Below are positions 1 through 7,360 of a DNA stretch of 18,468 bases, piece by piece; position 1 is the stretch's first letter; every line of letters begins with the position of its first letter. The notes under the pieces were generated by a model. It saw only the letters and a program-made list of their open reading frames with translations. It was not told the origin of the DNA and did not search any database. The position numbers and the translations under genes are program-made. The DNA is taken from NCBI GenBank assembly GCA_036398095.1, contig DASWHR010000002.1, positions 1 to 18,468 on the forward strand. Reading direction: 5' to 3'. The stretch is from DASWHR01 sp036398095 (GTDB lineage: Bacteria > Actinomycetota > AC-67).

Positions 1-875
1 GAGACCTTGCCGGTCGCGAAGCGCTTCAGCGAACGCTCACGCGCGGCCTGGCTCATGTCGCCGTGCATGCCGGTCGCGTCCACGCCGCGGCTGGTGAGCC
101 GATCGACGAGCCGGTCCACGCCGCGCTTGGTGCGCACGAAGACGAGCGTCGGGATGCCGCCCTCTTCCTTGAGCAGGTTTGCGAGCGTGTCGGCCTTCTC
201 GACGCCGGCGACCGGGATGAACCGGTGTTCGACATCTTCGACCGTCTGCTTGGGCGACTCGACCTCGTGCAGGATCGCGTCCTGCGTGTAACTGCGCGCG
301 AGGCGGCCGACTTCCCCGTCGAGCGTGGCCGAGAAGAACATCGTCTGACGCTCGCCCGGGATGCGGTCCACCAGCCGGTCCACTTGCGGCTGGAAGCCCA
401 TGTCGAGCATCCGGTCGGCTTCGTCGAGCACAAGGATCTCGATATCCGACAGCGAGATCAGCCGGCGCTGCGCGAGGTCTTCCAGGCGTCCGGGCGTGGC
501 CACGACGATGTGCGCCTTCGCGGCCTTCATCGCCTGCTCCTTGATCGATACGCCGCCGTAGGCGACGGCGACCTTCATACCGCGCGCGGCCGCGACGTCG
601 CGAAGCTCGGCCGCGACCTGCGAGGCGAGTTCACGCGTCGGGACAAGGATGAGCGCCGACGGCCGCTTGTGCGAGGCGTCGATGCGCTCGACGATGGGGA
701 TCGCGAACGCAAGCGTCTTGCCCGAGCCCGTCTGGGACCTGACCAGGACGTCGCGTCCGGCGATGGCGTCGGGGATCGCGAGCGTCTGGACCGCGAACGG
801 ACCGTTGATGCCTCGTTTCGCGAGCGCCGCGGATACGGCTTTGGACACGCCGAGATCGGCGAAAGATTTCTGCAT
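1..875 (-). CDS. DEAD-box ATP-dependent RNA helicase (RhlE/DeaD type), N-terminal part, runs off left edge
   Basis: An ATP-dependent RNA-unwinding protein of the DEAD-box family, which acts in the cytoplasm on structured mRNA, RNA decay or ribosome assembly. Translating from the ATG at 875 gives 291 codons with no stop, so the C-terminal part is outside the window. The family motifs appear in order: Q motif (Q30), motif I SQTGSGKT (47-54), Ia PTRELA (79-84), GG (107-108), Ib TPGR (127-130), II DEAD (151-154), III SAT (182-184), IV LVFVRTK (244-250) and the start of motif V (HGDMSQ, 271-276). An AGGAG sequence lies about 12 bases before the start. It is the last gene of the minus-strand series and sits behind a 170-base gap containing a hairpin (913-940), so it probably has its own transcript. 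Whether it is RhlE, DeaD or another subfamily depends on the missing C-terminus, so no symbol is given. Confidence 0.95.
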   Translation of the reverse strand, partial: MQKSFADLGVSKAVSAALAKRGINGPFAVQTLAIPDAIAGRDVLVRSQTGSGKTLAFAIPIVERIDASHKRPSALILVPTRELASQVAAELRDVAAARGMKVAVAYGGVSIKEQAMKAAKAHIVVATPGRLEDLAQRRLISLSDIEILVLDEADRMLDMGFQPQVDRLVDRIPGERQTMFFSATLDGEVGRLARSYTQDAILHEVESPKQTVEDVEHRFIPVAGVEKADTLANLLKEEGGIPTLVFVRTKRGVDRLVDRLTSRGVDATGMHGDMSQAARERSLKRFATGKV

Positions 876-912
876 GTAGTTTGCTCAACTCCTGGACGGC
901 ATTCCGTGCCGC

Positions 913-940
913 TATCGGGAGGTTGATCGCCTGCCCGATA
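913..940 (-). other. Hairpin in the leader of the DEAD-box helicase gene
   Basis: The arms 913-922 and 930-940 form a 10-bp stem with one bulged base (933) and a 7-base loop. No T-run follows on either strand, so it does not look like an intrinsic terminator. It lies 38 bases upstream of the helicase ATG, where a leader RNA structure would be. The rest of the 876-1045 gap shows only a weak TTATAG -10-like element on the minus strand (965-960) without a matching -35. Confidence 0.4.
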
Positions 941-1045
941 CCAGAAGGAGCGGGGGAAGCTATAACCTCACAGGGCGGCCCTCTGCCGCACCTTGTGGAA
1001 CATCCTACCAGGCCAATCCCGTTTCGTCGCCTGCCAGGAATGTCG

Positions 1046-2419
1046 CTAATCGAACAGGGTGCCCGGATTCAGGATGCCGCGGGGGTCGAAGACCTTCTTG
1101 ATTCCGCGCATCAGCTCGATCTTGGTAGGGTCTTCGAGTTCCAGGAAGTACTTCTTCTTGGAGCGGCCGATTCCGTGCTCGCCGCTGATCGCGCCGCCGA
1201 CGCTCATGCCGGCTTCGAAGAGCGCGCGCATCACGCGATAGCGCTTGTCGGGGTCGGGCTGGAAGACGCTCAGATGGACGTTGCCGTCGCCGGCGTGGCC
1301 GCAGCCGGCGAGGAACGTCTCGTGCTCGGCGGCGATCGCGACGACGTGGGTGAAGAACTCGGCGATCGCGGCGCGCGGCACGACGATGTCGACCAGGTCG
1401 GCGGCGTTGGCGGCCTTGGCGGTCCAGAACGCCTTCTCGCGCGCTTCGATCAACTGCTGGCCGGCCTGCGGCGGCAGGATGTAGACGTCCATCGCGTCCA
1501 GGCCGGTGACCAATTCGCCGACGGCGGTCACGTCTTCGTCGAGCCGCTCGGGGCGCGCGGACTCCATCACCACGACCAGATACGCGGTCGCGGTTTCTTT
1601 GATCGCGTCGGGGATGCCGAGGTCCAGGCCGACGTGCGCGGTGATCGCGGCCATCGTGAATGCGTCGATGTACTCCAGGATCATCGGGCCGACGCCGCTC
1701 GCGACGATGCGCGGCACGGCGCGCGTGATCTCTTCGAGCGTGCGGAACGGCGCGAGCACCGTCGCGCGATGCGGCAGGCGCGGGTGCAGCTTCAGGATCG
1801 CCTCGGTCACCAGCGCGAGCGTTCCCTCGGATCCGATGATCAGTTGGGTCAAGTCGTAGCCCGTCGAGGACTTGGCGAGCTTTCCGCCCGTTCGGATGAT
1901 CCGCCCATCGGCCAGCACGCACTGCAGCCCGATGATCTGATTGCGCGTCACGCCGTACTTGACCGCCCGCATGCCGCCGGCGTTCGTGGCGGCGTTGCCG
2001 CCGAGCGACCCGCTGGTCTCGCCGGGATGCACGGGGTAGACCAGGCCGAGCGGCGCGAGCGCTTCGTCGAGTTGCGCAAGCGTCACGCCCGGCTGCACGA
2101 CCGCGACGTGGTTTTCGGTGTCGATCTCGACGATCGCGTTCATGCGCTCGAACGAGATCAGGATCGCGTCGGGCGGCGGGATGGCCGCGCCGGACAGGCC
2201 GGTGCCGCTGCCGCGGGCGACGATCGGCGTGCCGCGTTCGCTCGCCAGCCGGCAGATCGCAGCGACATCCTCGGCAGTGCCGGGGCGCACGACGACGGCG
2301 GGTGTGCCCGCCTCGTAGGACAGCGTCTCGTCGCGGGTGTAGTCCTCGGTGATGTCGTCACCTGCGAGCACGTGCTCGGCCGGCAGGATTTGCTGCAGCG
2401 CTTCCGCCACGTCGCTCAT
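1046..2419 (-). CDS. glcD: FAD-linked 2-hydroxyacid oxidase/dehydrogenase, GlcD (glycolate oxidase subunit / D-lactate dehydrogenase) family
   Basis: A flavoenzyme that oxidises a 2-hydroxyacid such as glycolate or D-lactate to the 2-oxoacid. The 457-residue protein has the full two-domain layout. The FAD-binding type 4 domain spans about residues 38-215, with PIVARGSGTGLSG (65-77), the HPGETSGSLGGNAATNAGG loop (131-149) and IIGSEGTLALVTEA (194-207). The C-terminal FAD-oxidase domain contains GHAGDGNVH (374-382) and GEHGIG (413-418), the His/Glu residues that bind metal or substrate in this family, and ends in the typical DPRGILNPGTLFD. Its length is close to the family norm (E. coli GlcD is about 500). 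GGAGGG lies 8 bases before the ATG. No GlcE or GlcF partner is adjacent, so it may be a single-subunit D-lactate or D-2-hydroxyglutarate-type dehydrogenase; the exact substrate cannot be read from the sequence. Confidence 0.93.
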   Translation of the reverse strand: MSDVAEALQQILPAEHVLAGDDITEDYTRDETLSYEAGTPAVVVRPGTAEDVAAICRLASERGTPIVARGSGTGLSGAAIPPPDAILISFERMNAIVEIDTENHVAVVQPGVTLAQLDEALAPLGLVYPVHPGETSGSLGGNAATNAGGMRAVKYGVTRNQIIGLQCVLADGRIIRTGGKLAKSSTGYDLTQLIIGSEGTLALVTEAILKLHPRLPHRATVLAPFRTLEEITRAVPRIVASGVGPMILEYIDAFTMAAITAHVGLDLGIPDAIKETATAYLVVVMESARPERLDEDVTAVGELVTGLDAMDVYILPPQAGQQLIEAREKAFWTAKAANAADLVDIVVPRAAIAEFFTHVVAIAAEHETFLAGCGHAGDGNVHLSVFQPDPDKRYRVMRALFEAGMSVGGAISGEHGIGRSKKKYFLELEDPTKIELMRGIKKVFDPRGILNPGTLFD

Positions 2420-2451
2420 CGTCGCGTCCCTCCGCCTGAAGCCTACGCGAA

Positions 2452-2476
2452 GAGGGCGGGCACGCGGCCCGCCCTC
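2452..2476 (-). terminator. Perfect 10-bp GC-rich hairpin between the secreted hydrolase and glcD
   Basis: GAGGGCGGGC (2452-2461) and GCCCGCCCTC (2467-2476) are perfect inverted repeats around a 5-base loop. It sits 17 bases past the TGA of the 741-codon hydrolase gene and 32 bases before glcD. There is almost no T-tract on the minus strand, so it may be a weak or attenuating terminator, or an mRNA-stabilising stem, rather than a classical intrinsic terminator. Confidence 0.5.
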
Positions 2477-2492
2477 CCCTTCGATCTTTCGA

Positions 2493-4718
2493 TCACACGC
2501 ACCAGTCGAAGCCGAACAGGATCGGCACGCGCGGGATGTCGTTCGTGCGATCCGGCCGGCAGGTCAGGTACGGCGCGCCGCTGAAGACGTCGATCACCTG
2601 TCCGGTCCGGAAGAAATGCGCGCGCTGATCGCCGCTGCGCGGATCGCGGCGCGGATCCTCGTGCGGGTCGCCGCCGGTCAGCACGGGCGGGCGGTTCCCG
2701 TTCGGATCGAGGTAGTTGCCGCTGTCCCAGATGATCAGCGCGGACCCTTCGTGCACGGCCGCCATCGACGGCATCCCGAACCCCGGATCGACGCTGCGGT
2801 GGCGGCCCGACATGAGGGCTGAGTCCAGGAACGCCGCGCCGATCGTGCGCGCCTCGACTTCGGCGGAAACCGGCGCGACCTGGAAGTCACCGAGCGCGGA
2901 GTGCAGCAGCACGCGGTGCGCCGGCGTGTTCGGCAGCGGATTGTCGGTCATGTGCTGCGCGTAGCCGTTCGCCTCGCCGCGATCCCACAGCATCTGCAGC
3001 AGTCCCATCACGATCTGCTGCTGCTGCTTGTCGGGGAACATCGTGTACAGGAACGACGAGTAGGACGGCAGGTCGGGATCGTCGGGATTGACCAGCGGCC
3101 CTTCCCAGTCCACCGAACGGTTCAGCAGCGTCGAGTAGTTCATGCCGACGACGCCGAGGTTTGCGCGGGTGTGATCGACCGCAAGCGCGGCGAGCGCCCC
3201 GCCCATGATTCCGCCCTGGCTGTTGCCGTCGTAGACGAGCTTGCCCGACTCGGCCAGCGGATCCAGGTTCGCATCCTTGAACGCATCGTCGGAGGTGAGC
3301 CCGTCCGCGTGCGCGAGCGCGCGACCCAGATACAGAAAGTTCACGAAGCCCTGCTGCGTGCGGTCCATCATCGAGGCCATGTTCGACGGATCGACCAGCG
3401 TCACGAGCGCGTTGGCGACGTCGTATTCGGCGAAACCGAACCAGTTGACGGCGCACGGCATGAAGTTGCGCTCGCGCATCCGGTCCGACGACGAGCCGGC
3501 CGACTCGAAGCGGCTTCCGAGCAGGCCGTGGCCGTAGAGCATCGGGTGCGCCTTGTTCGATGCGGTCGCGACGGTCGGGATCGTGCACACGAACGGCGCC
3601 TCGATCGTGGGGATCGCCGGGTTCTGCATCGGCAGGCCGTCCGGCCCGTACAGGAAGCGGCCGGTCGGGATCGACTGGTTCGGCACGCCGCCGACCTCCG
3701 GGACCTCCACCTCGTCCGGCCCGACCGGGTACGGCGGGCGATCGATGTAATACGGCACCGTGATCGTTCCTTCAACCTGACGCTGCTTCGTGCCGCTCTG
3801 CGCGGTCACGCTGGTGATCGTGAACTTCGGCGCGTCGCCTTCGACGACGCCGTTCGCCAGATCGGTGTCGCCAAGTTGCGCGAACGCGTCGTCACGAATG
3901 TGCAGAACGCGCTCGGTCATCGACCGCTCGGAGATGATCGTGAAGTCCCAAGCCAGGAACAGGTCGGCGGCATCGAAGGAGTTTCCGCGCGCCGTTTCGG
4001 CCACCCCGATGCCGGCGATCACGCCGCGAACATGGTCGGCGCGAGCCTGATCGACCTCGACGATTCCCGATGCGTCACGAATCGCGGCGAACTCCCCGCC
4101 GGCGGGAATGATCGCGCCGCTGCCGTCGCGCATGTTGCGCAGCGCGACAAGATAGCGGCGGCCTTCCAGGAAGTTCTTCGCCGGGCGCAGGATCAACAGG
4201 CGTTCGTCGTCGCCGGTCAGCGCGTTGGTGTCGAGCTCGGACCAAAAAGACCAGCGCTCGCCGGTGGCGGCGTCGATGATCAGGATCGGCGCGTCGGCCG
4301 CCCCATAGCGGGCGATGTCGGCGATGTGATCGGCCGGGTCGTTCGGACCGCCGGTGCTCATCCCCGCCGTGCCCCACGTTTGGTGCAGGTCGAGGCCGGG
4401 CACGAAGGTCAGCACCATCGAGCCGGGCGAGAATCCGTCGTTGCGGTTCCATTCGATCGGGTCGATCGGCTTGACGCCGGCACCGCGCGGCATCTCGGCG
4501 ACCTGAAAATCGATCCGCCGTCCGGTGTCGGTGCCGGGGTCGGCTTTGGTGAACCGGTCGTTCGGGAACGGCAACAGGCACTGCGCCGGATCGAGCGGAT
4601 CACACGGCGCGCGGAGCGCCGGCGGCGCGACGGCCCCGGCCGGCGCGAAGGCCGCGACCCCGGCCAGCACGCAGACGGCCAGAAGGATGCGAAGAGCGGA
4701 GCGACGTTTCCCGGGCAC
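2493..4718 (-). CDS. Large secreted alpha/beta-hydrolase (lipase/esterase-like), substrate unknown
   Basis: A 741-residue exported protein. Residues 1-30 form a signal peptide: basic KRR, a hydrophobic core, then AGAVA before the mature start. The mature N-terminus carries CDPLDPAQCLLPFPNDRFT (39-57). From memory, this Cys/Leu-Pro-Phe-Pro-Asn-Asp signature opens large secreted lipase-like proteins of actinobacteria and myxobacteria and resembles the N-terminal region of VolA-type lipases. The catalytic half has an oxyanion-type YGHGLLG (395-401) and a nucleophile elbow GNSQGG with S500. Later acidic residues and H686 (in DPHEDPR) are candidate triad members; these assignments are inferred. 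The start is GTG at 4718, chosen because GAGGTG precedes it and the signal peptide starts there; an ATG at 4731 is out of frame. It follows the lipoprotein gene after 92 bases. It could hydrolyse lipids, polyesters or another ester polymer. Confidence 0.75.
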   Translation of the reverse strand: MPGKRRSALRILLAVCVLAGVAAFAPAGAVAPPALRAPCDPLDPAQCLLPFPNDRFTKADPGTDTGRRIDFQVAEMPRGAGVKPIDPIEWNRNDGFSPGSMVLTFVPGLDLHQTWGTAGMSTGGPNDPADHIADIARYGAADAPILIIDAATGERWSFWSELDTNALTGDDERLLILRPAKNFLEGRRYLVALRNMRDGSGAIIPAGGEFAAIRDASGIVEVDQARADHVRGVIAGIGVAETARGNSFDAADLFLAWDFTIISERSMTERVLHIRDDAFAQLGDTDLANGVVEGDAPKFTITSVTAQSGTKQRQVEGTITVPYYIDRPPYPVGPDEVEVPEVGGVPNQSIPTGRFLYGPDGLPMQNPAIPTIEAPFVCTIPTVATASNKAHPMLYGHGLLGSRFESAGSSSDRMRERNFMPCAVNWFGFAEYDVANALVTLVDPSNMASMMDRTQQGFVNFLYLGRALAHADGLTSDDAFKDANLDPLAESGKLVYDGNSQGGIMGGALAALAVDHTRANLGVVGMNYSTLLNRSVDWEGPLVNPDDPDLPSYSSFLYTMFPDKQQQQIVMGLLQMLWDRGEANGYAQHMTDNPLPNTPAHRVLLHSALGDFQVAPVSAEVEARTIGAAFLDSALMSGRHRSVDPGFGMPSMAAVHEGSALIIWDSGNYLDPNGNRPPVLTGGDPHEDPRRDPRSGDQRAHFFRTGQVIDVFSGAPYLTCRPDRTNDIPRVPILFGFDWCV

Positions 4719-4810
4719 GACGACACCTCATTTCGATATTGGGCGGGATAAAGGAGAGTCTTCGACGCCGCCCCACGCGGTTCCTCCCCGCGCGCCCCCG
4801 AACCCGGTTT

Positions 4811-5647
4811 TCAGTCGCAGAGATCCAGGCCCCACGTGACGCAGGCGACGCCGATCGCTTGCCAGGTGTAGGCGTAGCTCGGCTCGAAGATCGCTTCGCC
4901 GCGCTCGCCGCCGGCCGCGATTCCGGCGGTTTCGGCGGCCAACGCCAGGCGCATGAAATGAAGGAAGATCGCCGCGTCGCGCTGCTCGCCCTCGGGCGCG
5001 GGAATCGCGGCCATCGCGGCGACCATCGCGCCCTGGATCTTCAGATAGCCCGGGCCGTGGGACTCGGCGTCGCCGGGGATCAGCCGCTGCTTCGCTTCGG
5101 CGGGATCCGGCTCGTGGTGATACTGCTCGTGCTTCGGCGCGTACTCGCCGATGACGGCGTCGAGCCGCTTCGCATATTCCTCGGGCGAGATCGTGGAGGC
5201 GAACCGAGCGTCCGCCACGGCCTTCTCGAGCGCCCGATCCTGATCCGCGCCGCAAAGCCACAGATCGGCGGCGCGCGCGGCGCCGATGAACTGCCACACC
5301 GCGCCCGACAGGTCCCCTTCGCGGCCGACGGCTTTGCGGACGGCCTGCCAGCGCGCCGCAAGACCGTCGCTCCACCGGTCGTCGTCGGACGGCGGCACGA
5401 GCACCTTGAACGACGGCATCAGCACGTCGCCGACGACGACGAAGTCGTCGACGTTGATGTCGTCACGCGCGAGATACTCCGCGTTCTTTCGGAACAGCTC
5501 GGCGCAGAGCTTGTCGCCTTCGATGACCAGCGACGGGCCGGTGGGGTCGGGCGACGGCTGCGCGACGCTGCCGCCGCCCCCGCACGCGGCGAGCAGCACA
5601 AGCATCGTCGCCGTGGACGCGACGAACCGACCCGAACGGATGGGCAT
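4811..5647 (-). CDS. Putative lipoprotein of unknown function
   Basis: A 278-residue protein whose N-terminus has a short basic stretch, a hydrophobic core and a lipobox LAAC with C22 as the predicted lipidated cysteine, followed by GGGG and a Ser/Pro/Asp linker. It should be anchored to the outer face of the cytoplasmic membrane. The rest (about 45-278) is predicted soluble and mostly helical, with four further cysteines (48, 133, 269, 277) that could form disulfides outside the cell, and a His/Glu-rich stretch (KHEQYHHEPD). I do not recognise a family. The gene starts 17 bases after the stop of the GAF-like gene; there is no Shine-Dalgarno sequence, but a TATCTT hexamer ends six bases before the ATG, suggesting a leaderless internal promoter in addition to read-through. 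Confidence 0.75.
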   Translation of the reverse strand: MPIRSGRFVASTATMLVLLAACGGGGSVAQPSPDPTGPSLVIEGDKLCAELFRKNAEYLARDDINVDDFVVVGDVLMPSFKVLVPPSDDDRWSDGLAARWQAVRKAVGREGDLSGAVWQFIGAARAADLWLCGADQDRALEKAVADARFASTISPEEYAKRLDAVIGEYAPKHEQYHHEPDPAEAKQRLIPGDAESHGPGYLKIQGAMVAAMAAIPAPEGEQRDAAIFLHFMRLALAAETAGIAAGGERGEAIFEPSYAYTWQAIGVACVTWGLDLCD

Positions 5648-5653
5648 GGCGTG

Positions 5654-5659
5654 AAGATA
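5654..5659 (-). promoter_or_regulatory. Candidate leaderless -10 element for the lipoprotein gene
   Basis: TATCTT on the minus strand is separated by exactly six bases (CACGCC) from the ATG at 5647, which would place the transcript start on or next to the start codon. No SD-like sequence precedes this ATG and no clear -35 is visible. This TANNNT-N6-ATG arrangement is typical of leaderless genes in actinobacteria; the assignment is by pattern only. Confidence 0.4.
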
Positions 5660-5664
5660 CCGTG

Positions 5665-6444
5665 TTATGAGAGCAGTCGCCCGGCGGCGTCGAGCGCGGC
5701 CGTCGCCGTCGCGCGGAGCGTGTCGGTCTGCTCGTCCACGATGGCCGCCCCGAGCGCCTGCCGGCCGCTCGGATCGCTCACCAGCGCAAGAATCGCGCGC
5801 GTCCCGCCGATCTCTTCCTCGCCGGCGTCCACGACTTTCATCGCCGGATCAATTGCGGCCACCGCGGCAAGCGCCACGGCGCGAGCGGTCGAGGTTGCCC
5901 GGGCGGTTTGCGTGCGAGTCTCGTCGCCGGTCGCGACGGTGACGGTCGCCTCAGCGCCGTCGGGGACGGTCTCCACCAGGACGCGGAGCGGCGCGAACTC
6001 GTTCGCGGCGCGGGCTCGGGCCGCTGCCGGCGGCGGCGCTTGCTCGACGGTATGGCCGAGCGCGCCAAACGTGCGCGCGAGTCGCAGGAGCGTGGCTCGC
6101 TCGGCGTCGTCGAGCGGGTCGTCTCGCCGGCCGAGCACGTGCACCCCTCGTGAAACGTCACCGCGAGTGGTGACGGCGATCGCCCGAAACCCCGGGACGT
6201 TCAGGTCTTCGCCGGCGCGATCGTCGCCGAGCCCGTCGCGAAGCGCGGCGAACAAGTTGAACGCCGCAGTCGGTTCGATGTCGGCCAGCGTCGGCGCGCC
6301 GAGGAAGAGCTGGGGTCCTTGGTCGGGAGCTTCGTGCAGATAGGCGGCGAGGTCGAGCGCGACCGCGGCGCGCACCGCCTCGAGCCCGGCGTAGACGATG
6401 CTCTGAACGAGCAATCCGCCGTCGTAGTCGCCGGCGTCGCTCAC
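5665..6444 (-). CDS. GAF-like domain protein with conserved C-terminal alpha/beta domain, unknown function
   Basis: A 259-residue cytoplasmic protein without signal or membrane segment. Residues about 12-130 read like a GAF domain: an N-terminal helix, then strands with FRAIAVTTRG and GVHVLGRRDDPLDDAERATLLRLA, the usual GAF ending. After an Ala/Pro linker, residues 152-257 form a second domain (VLVETVPDGAEATVTV ... AILALVSDPSGRQALGAAIVDEQTDTLRAT). It resembles the C-terminal half of a hypothetical protein family I remember from actinobacteria, in which it is fused to an N-terminal domain like that of the neighbouring gene. Its ATG overlaps the upstream stop as ATGA (6441-6444), implying translational coupling and probably a joint role with that membrane protein, perhaps as its cytoplasmic sensor. 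The ligand, if any, is unknown. Confidence 0.8.
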   Translation of the reverse strand: MSDAGDYDGGLLVQSIVYAGLEAVRAAVALDLAAYLHEAPDQGPQLFLGAPTLADIEPTAAFNLFAALRDGLGDDRAGEDLNVPGFRAIAVTTRGDVSRGVHVLGRRDDPLDDAERATLLRLARTFGALGHTVEQAPPPAAARARAANEFAPLRVLVETVPDGAEATVTVATGDETRTQTARATSTARAVALAAVAAIDPAMKVVDAGEEEIGGTRAILALVSDPSGRQALGAAIVDEQTDTLRATATAALDAAGRLLS

Positions 6445-7295
6445 CGATTGCTCTGAGGTCCCGCGGGCCCGCGGGATTGTGGATTCTTGCCCTGCTTGCC
6501 GTGGTCGCCGGCTTCGCCCTTCTTCCCGCCGGCCGGGTCATCCCCGTCGTCGTCGTCATGGTCGTCGTTGCGGTCGGGGTCGGTGCGCTGGGCCGCGGGC
6601 GCCGGGTCGTCGGGCGGCAGCGCGGCCGGGAGCGGCCCGGGCGGATCGGGGATCGGGGCGGAATCCGGGATCGGGGCCGGATCGGGATTCGGGTTCACAT
6701 CGGGACTCGGGTTCACATCGGGCTTCGGGCGCGGATGGGGCTGCAGAGTCGGGTCGGCGACCACGCCGGCCTTCGGCGGCGACGGCACGCCCGGCGGCGA
6801 AACCCCCGGCACGCGCGACGCAATCAGCGCCGTCACCGGACCGCCTCGGCGCGCCCCGGCTCGTACGAACAATGGGTCGGTCGCAGGGCCCGCGGCGCTA
6901 CCGATGCGGGCGTGGGGCGCGACCGCCTGCCCGGTCCGCGGCGCTTCGCGCGCCGCCTCGCGCGGCACCGGGGCATCCCGCGGGGGAATCGACACGCCGC
7001 CGGCCAGGGACGCCACCATCATCGCCATGGCGGCGGCAACCGGAGCGAAGATCATCGCCGGACGGCGCGGCATGGAAACCGGAATGCGAATTGCGCGTCG
7101 CCCGCGACGATGGATGCCGCCGAGAACTTCCACGGCCCCGGCCCACCCGGCCGCGTCCCGGCGGGCCATCGCTTCGCGCTCGATCGCCGCGGCATCGGCT
7201 CCGGGTTCGACGAGAACCAGGATTCGCTCGCCGACGATCGACACGGCAAGCACCCGCGGCACCTGCCGGATCTCGCGCTCCAGGTGTCCCCCCAT
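6441..7295 (-). CDS. Single-pass membrane protein with Pro/Asp hexapeptide-repeat extracellular tail
   Basis: A 284-residue protein in three parts. Residues 4-60 form a small cytoplasmic alpha/beta domain (LEREIRQVPRVLAVSIVGER ...), similar in style to domains opening certain actinobacterial hypothetical proteins. A basic stretch (63-79) precedes one membrane helix (about 80-102), which by the positive-inside rule puts the C-terminus outside. The tail is rich in Pro and Ala, contains the repeats VNPSPD, VNPNPD, PAPIPD, SAPIPD (about 194-217), then an acidic patch DRNDDHDDDDGDD (241-253) and a Lys/Gly-rich end. Such a tail could span the cell wall. The ATG at 7295 was chosen because the conserved domain begins there; the open frame continues upstream only as antisense of other genes. 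Its stop overlaps the next gene's start. No known family name can be assigned. Confidence 0.7.
   Translation of the reverse strand: MGGHLEREIRQVPRVLAVSIVGERILVLVEPGADAAAIEREAMARRDAAGWAGAVEVLGGIHRRGRRAIRIPVSMPRRPAMIFAPVAAAMAMMVASLAGGVSIPPRDAPVPREAAREAPRTGQAVAPHARIGSAAGPATDPLFVRAGARRGGPVTALIASRVPGVSPPGVPSPPKAGVVADPTLQPHPRPKPDVNPSPDVNPNPDPAPIPDSAPIPDPPGPLPAALPPDDPAPAAQRTDPDRNDDHDDDDGDDPAGGKKGEAGDHGKQGKNPQSRGPAGPQSNR
6644..6740 (-). repeat. 18-bp tandem repeat encoding hexapeptides of xxPxPD type
   Basis: About five imperfect 18-base units; the core (C)GGGTTCACATCGGG occurs twice in direct succession, flanked by more diverged copies. They encode PRPKPD, VNPSPD, VNPNPD, PAPIPD and SAPIPD in the tail of the membrane protein, so copy number could vary in frame. 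Confidence 0.7.
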
Positions 7296-7360
7296 ACCGG
7301 ACCCGACTCTACCGCCGGTTGGGCCGCCTTGCGCCGAAGGGGGAAGGACTCGGGGGGAAC

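Noticed and set aside
881..2584. A 567-codon plus-strand open frame over glcD
   Set aside because: Rich in Arg/Asp/His with no motifs and antisense to a complete GlcD protein.
2901..4751. A 616-codon plus-strand open frame
   Set aside because: Antisense shadow of the secreted hydrolase; no domain or start signal.
4776..4792. Terminator after the lipoprotein gene
   Set aside because: Only a 5-bp CGCGG/CCGCG stem with a 7-base loop and no T-tract; expected by chance in this composition.
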